From NCBI GenBank assembly GCA_910591455.2, contig OU342814.1, positions 17,975,303 through 18,039,302 of the forward strand: 64,000 nt of DNA. Reading direction: 5' to 3'. Source of the stretch: Pholis gunnellus. Taxonomy: Eukaryota > Chordata > Actinopteri > Perciformes > Pholidae. Every line of letters begins with the position of its first letter. Position 1 is the first letter of the stretch. Below, one piece after another: positions 58,441 to 64,000 of the stretch. The notes beneath the pieces are model-generated. The model was not told where the DNA came from. It made no database searches and saw nothing but the letters and a program-made list of their open reading frames with translations. A program made the translations under genes and the position numbers.

Positions 58441-61306
58441 GAACAGCCTGCAACAAGTGAACCTCTGGGGTCTGTGGGGACAGTTGGTAGGCTGAGGGTT
58501 TAAGCCTGCAGTTACAGCATATGTTTCCTGCAAGTTTAACACATTTCAGCTTGGGCTGAAAATTCACACCCGAGGCGTCAGATTCAACACTCCAAGAAGG
58601 TACAGATGACGACCATGATTCACGTAGCGTTTTTCCATTGGGACCTATATGTCTTGATGTTCACCATCTCTCTCGTCTCTCATTTCCTGTGTGGTGGAAA
58701 ATAACATAAAACACTTCGAGTTCAGCTTTTGACACTCTATACACACACATGCACAAAGCTGGTGCATGTTGTTGGCTTACTCTGTGCTTTCAGTGCATCG
58801 ATTATTGGTGTAGACAAATACCCTTTTTCCACCAAATAAAATGTACATGCAGGTTTTTTTAAACGCGTGAAAACACGCTACAATTGTTGAGTAAACAAGT
58901 ATGCAATTTGTTTTTTTCTGGAGTTACGTTTGACGTCTGAAGATAAAGGACAGATGTTAGTGGCTGTTAGTGGGTTTTTTTGTCCAGTGGGAAAGGGGCT
59001 AAAGAGTTAAGCCTTTTAGTCTGAACTGAACGGGTCTTCACAGGTCTAGAATTTTGGATCAAACCTGAATCGGACCTATAGGAAACCTACCAGAACCTGA
59101 ATATAAACCTTTTCAGACCTGGTCAAAAAAGCAACCTGAAACCGACCTGAGGACAAATAGATTAAATCCAACACCATCTCCAAGTGTGCTGCTAAGATAA
59201 AGCATTTAGTGAATATGTGTATTTCTTGCACACTAAAGTTCTTAATTCTGGCAAGAGTATTGGAAACTATTCAGTGAGGCACAGCCGTCCTGTGACTGTT
59301 TTCTGTTACCGAACACGGAAACAGACTCATGCATCACCGGTTTACCAGAAGTCTTCTCCCAACAGCCTCGCAGGGTTTCGTCAGAGATCTTCTGACAATA
59401 CTCAGATTCATATCTATTTATGAAAGTCAAATATTTATTCCATCTCGCTGGTTACAAACATTCGTCACATTGTATTTGATGAAATATGTTTCATCTGGTG
59501 AAGTTTATACAAGCAACCGTCCTAAGTCTTGCAGCATTAAAATGTTATCTCAAGGGACTCGTACTTTGCTTTGAGAACAAAGACTCAAATGAAATGTGTT
59601 TGATCTAAGCAAGTACAAAGCAACTGCAATTGATGACTTTCCTTTTATGTCAGGAACAGGATTGACAATGGAGGACACAAGCTATTGGAAGACAAAGACA
59701 AAAAAACAGAAACACTGACAACTCTAAGACAATTGGCAGCTTTCGTCAGCTATATAAAAGTCTGGCAACCAGCACGGCGCTTGGTATCAGAGCGTAACAG
59801 AACGCTCATCTTCACCCACACTGTGGGTACACTCGTCAACAAAACTGCTGATTTATTTAGTAGGTCAACAGCCGGAAATCTCGTGTCTGACAAACCCAGA
59901 CAAAAAGCACTGACACAGATGGAACAATGGTCATAAGTTACCCAACCAGCATGAATGAATCAGAGGCTTATTCAACCAAAAGAACCAAACATAGAGGAAA
60001 ATAAAAACTAAATACTTGAATTGTCCTGCAAGTTCATTTCTATTAGTTAAGCAATTAACACATCATAAGGCCGTTGGTTATTATGCATATTATTGATGCT
60101 GTAGTCTAAATGATTATTATTAATGTGACCTGATATACCCGAAGCTTTAACTATCTTCACTATTTAAATACATTACATAAATGTAATTGTTTGCAATAAT
60201 CATTTAATTGCATCAAAATTAAGTCCATTTTTTGTGAACTTTTTATTAGTTTTTCACACCATTCACGCAGAATGGCACAAGCATATATTTATACAACTGA
60301 CTGACCAACAGATTGACATTGCCCTTAAAGCCCCGCTGCTAGCTGCTGCCTCTATGTAGGCCTACCTCGGTGTACCACCACTCTCAAGACAGTTTGTACC
60401 ACATGAAACGATGACGTAATCCTCCTGCATTTCCTGTGGTCACGGATTACGTTCGTGTCATATGTGGGAATACCACCTCTGCAATGCTTCCAGTTAGTGT
60501 AAACAAGTGACTTGAAATTACTTATTTGTTCCGATAAAGCCGCCTACATCCGCCTGTACACTGTCTTGGTCTTTCTGTGGTATGAATATTGTCAAACAAA
60601 GCCAGGATTACCGGAGAGGGAACCCGGGGGCCACATGGTGCTCTTCCTCCCCTTTCCATCAGCGTCGTGCTCCAGCAAAATGAAGCAAGAAAGCATTCTT
60701 CACTTGTTTCCTGTTCACTCCTATTCATCTAATGCAGTTTACATTTATTCAGTTTTTAACTTTTCATACAATTCCATTCATGTGTAATTTCAGTTTACAT
60801 TAGTAAAATTACAGTTACATCAGTTTAAATTACATTATCAATTACATTTCATGTGTTGATTGACCCACCAATCCACCCTGACCTCCACCCTAAGTTGACT
60901 TCCATAGACTGATGAGTTGTGATACGTCAAAAACATTCCAGGAGACATTACTCCTTGAAATATAATAAACAATGCCATGTCGTTATATTGGAACGCAATT
61001 TTTAGGAGATCAGGCTGTCAGTGAAAACAGATATAGTTATTGATTTAGTAGTTTAATGTGTTTTAATCTAGGACATATGAGTGATATTCTCTTTCTTTAT
61101 ACTTTTCTTTTACATTTTGATGACAGATAACGTACCTACGGAGCTTTTTCTATGGAGCACCGAGCACTGAGCGAGAGATTTATCTTCTCTTTGCAGCAAA
61201 CACACGAGGATGCATGCAAAACAAAAGAAAACAAGTACTTCCATTATAGCCGTCTCACAGTTGTTGATGACCTCTCATTCTGGATCCTACAGCACAGAGG
61301 ATGTAG

Positions 61307-61355
61307 TGCTTTGAACAAAAGCATCTGCCAACTGAATGTGTGATGTGATGTTATG
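61307..61355 (+). mobile_element. Degenerate SINE 3' tail
   Basis: The ctttgaacaaaagcatctgc plus caactgaatgtgtgatgtga sequence is a decayed match to the tail of the SINE at 11848 (ctttgaataaaagcgtctgc). Confidence 0.4.
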
Positions 61356-64000
61356 ATACTTCATGATTTAAACTGCGTATTTTGCATCTTCCCTTCCACT
61401 TTACCTCAAGGTCAGATCCCACTGGATCTCAAAACAACTGAAGACACATGAGCGCTACACAGAGGATAGGAAATGCAAAACACGTGTTCTGACACGAGAC
61501 TGTGATTTAGACTGCAGGGAAAAGTGGTCACATTGACAGTCAATTATTGTGACTTACGGCTCCCTTTTTCATCAAACTGCATTTACTGTAAATGTCATTG
61601 TGCTGCATCTCTCCCTCTTTGACGTAATGGTGCCCTTGCTGTTTACTTGAAAAATGTAATCAATTCAACTCTGTGAAACTTCCACAGCCTTTAGTTTTTC
61701 TCAGCAAAGTGTGAGAAACAAAATGGAAAATGAAACAAGAGCAGGATTGTGTCTGATTGCTCATATCTGACTGCTGCTGATTGCTGTGTTTTTTATGTGT
61801 GAGATTCAGGCACATGGTGGAGGCTGGGGTGTGAAAAATGAGATAGCTTGTGCACAGTTTTATTCCACAAATGCGTCCTTTCTTGCAAGAGAATCTGTCC
61901 AAATCAGTTTCACCAGCAAGTCGGCTGTACAACGGCCTTAAGGTAGACAACATGATGGCAGGATTAGAACGGCTCATTTTCGAAGTCCCTTTGGCGTTGT
62001 GAGCGCAGGAACCTTGTGACCTTGTGTCACTGTTACAGCAATATTTCATTTTGTTTTGTCGGTCTGGTGTTAAAGCTCGCCATAAGACAGAGGGAGTCTT
62101 TTTTAAATAGCAGGTGATGATTGACAGTTTGGCAAATTATTTACGATATCAATGCAACCTTCACCATTATTATTGATTGAGTTTTAAGTTATAGTTGAGC
62201 ATCACCAGTGCTGCTGTTGGCTAGAAGCCCACATCTGTCAGTCTGTCCACATTATCCTCCCCTGTGCAGCAACCAAGCAATCAATTCTTGGTTCAGCTCT
62301 TGTCTGAGGGCACATGCGCCCCTCTGTCCGTACATAAGAGGAGATGAAATCATCCCAAGACACAACACAGCAGTCTTGGTATGCAGAAATTGTGTGTTAA
62401 GAACGTGGAGATTGACAGAACAATTTTTGAATATTTCATAGTCACGTCTTTGAAGAGCAGAGATGTAAATTAATTAAGACATAACCATGTCTGCAGAGAT
62501 TATGTTCAACAACAACAACTTATTCATTCAACACCGCTGTTTTCTACAAATGAAAACATGTTTAGACGGAATGTGTCTTCAACCTGTTTACTGTCACTAT
62601 ATTTTATTATCACCACTAAACCATGTTTTATTCAACAAATGTTTTTGAGTCTACTGGATTGTATTTGTTCTCAAAGGACAGAAACATTTTGTTTGTGTCA
62701 AGGTCAAGCTCAGATTTTATTTTAAATTAGTTATGAATATTAACAGATGGGTGACATTTGAGTGTGCTGTGTTTTAAAAGATGAGGTTGATTTGTCGGGT
62801 TATTTTGCCATTGATGGGAGGAGATTTAGGATAGAGAATATATTATAGAGAATATTCTTAATAGATGGTTGTAACATTTTATATTTTGTGTTTTAACATT
62901 TATATTCTCTTGAAAATAAGAGTAAATATGGTATTTGCGATGATGAAACGGTTGTTTTGTTAAAGCTTCTTGGCAGGTGATGATTAATAAATGGACTGGA
63001 AAGTGAAAACAGCCAAAATCACCAATCTGATGAAGGCAAAATAACCCAAAAAAGGTTTTGTGAGCAAAGCATGGTGTGCCGGCAAAGTCATGCGTTTAAA
63101 TTTTGATGGACTTGCATTGAAGCCTTCAAAGTCATTAGCTGAAGATTTTCAGGTTGACTGGGCCATCACTCGCCTGAATATATCAAGATCAATATATCGA
63201 ATATAAAGAAGAAAGAGAGCTGGAGGTCTCTAGTGTTGGAAAACTGCCAATTAGAGAGAAACAAGCGTGACACTGTTACACAATGTTAGACCATCAATTC
63301 TCTCTTTTACATCATCCATTCTTCTTTGTATTCATGCCATCACTGCATGGAGGGACTTTTGTGCTTTTTAGTATTCTCTCTATCACTTCACGTCAGCTCT
63401 GTGCTTCTCGTCGTTTTGTGTCCAGACACTCCAGTGAAGCCAAAAGGAGAACAAAAGGAATTATAAGGATCTCCATTTTTAGGCAGAAGAGGCAAAAAGG
63501 CAAATGTGAGGGGACTTTACTCACTGTTAGAGGACACTCAGCCTGACTCAGCACTCCATGACGCAGTAAACCCTCTCGCTGGAGGACTACATTGCATTCT
63601 GCTTGATTCAATGGGACACATTTGAAAGCATCATTAAACTTCTCTCACAACAAATAATGTCTTCCCCGCTTCAAGATGAAGATTACTAAAATACCCAAGC
63701 TCTAAATTTGGCCTGGTCTCTCTTGTTTGACTGTCACAGAGCTGCAGACTGGAACTTAAACAGAAAACACGGCTCTACAAATATCAGAACTTTATTTTTG
63801 AAATTCTTTATCGGTGACAAAGTGTCGATATTTGACGCCCTGGCAATGAGAACGCAGTGCAGACGAGTTAACTTGAAGTAACGAATTTGCAAGCCCCCCC
63901 TTAATCCGATGTCTGGAATTGATTAGTCTCCATGCAGCCGTGCTGTCATTGTCCTTTCACTGCTTCTATAATGCGCGGTGTATTTATATTATTCTTTAAG

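Larger units (their letters stand above)
55481..64000. other. 5' flank of oprm1 and intergenic DNA
   Basis: No gene recognised on either strand. Human OPRM1 is flanked on this side by RGS17, but no RGS-domain exon is visible. It includes dispersed-repeat sequence at about 57900-58440 and a degenerate SINE tail at 61307. Confidence 0.5.

Noticed and set aside
59685..59936. Plus-strand 83-codon ORF upstream of oprm1
   Set aside because: No domain, no promoter and no splice sites in keeping with a gene; it does not resemble the RGS domain expected from synteny.

Overview
The window is nuclear DNA from a ray-finned fish, most likely a percomorph. It has compact multi-exon vertebrate genes, very many long (CA)n/(TG)n microsatellites, and remnants of repeat families typical of teleosts (Tc1-like transposons, a teleost SINE tail, two abundant percomorph-type repeats). 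No prokaryotic gene organisation, CRISPR array, tRNA or rRNA was seen.

Layout. (1) 1-2194: intronic or upstream DNA of phactr2 with an interspersed repeat. (2) 2195-13082, plus strand: twelve coding exons of phactr2, a phosphatase and actin regulator, covering everything but the first coding exon; all splice phases agree and the frame closes at the family C-terminus F-H-R-P-stop. (3) 13083-24947: probable phactr2 3' UTR and intergenic DNA with repeats. (4) 24948-25910, minus strand: sf3b5, an 86-residue U2 snRNP subunit, with a likely 5' UTR intron and an ETS-type promoter. (5) 25960-32340: intergenic. (6) 32340-55000, minus strand: oprm1, the mu-type opioid receptor, in six exons, with a 16 kb first intron. 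(7) 55100-64000: 5' flank of oprm1 and intergenic DNA with no recognisable gene.

The three genes are functionally unrelated (actin/PP1 regulation, splicing, neuropeptide signalling). They share linkage: their human orthologues all lie on 6q24-q25, though spread over megabases.

The most interesting signal is at the oprm1 C-terminus. The last exon opens with Val, then UGA followed by CUAG, the context reported to drive efficient stop-codon readthrough in vertebrate genes including the opioid receptors OPRK1 and OPRL1. Behind it lies an in-frame 32-codon extension beginning L-A-L-E and ending T-T-G-L. Also notable are two introns inside the region that is a single exon (exon 3) in human OPRM1, a (CA)34 tract lying directly on one of their 3' splice sites, several phactr2 splice sites with CA/TG repeats next to them, a transposon nested in another with visible target-site duplications, and a GC-rich promoter-like island in oprm1 intron 1. 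All assignments come from reading the sequence and from memory of the families; no database search was run.
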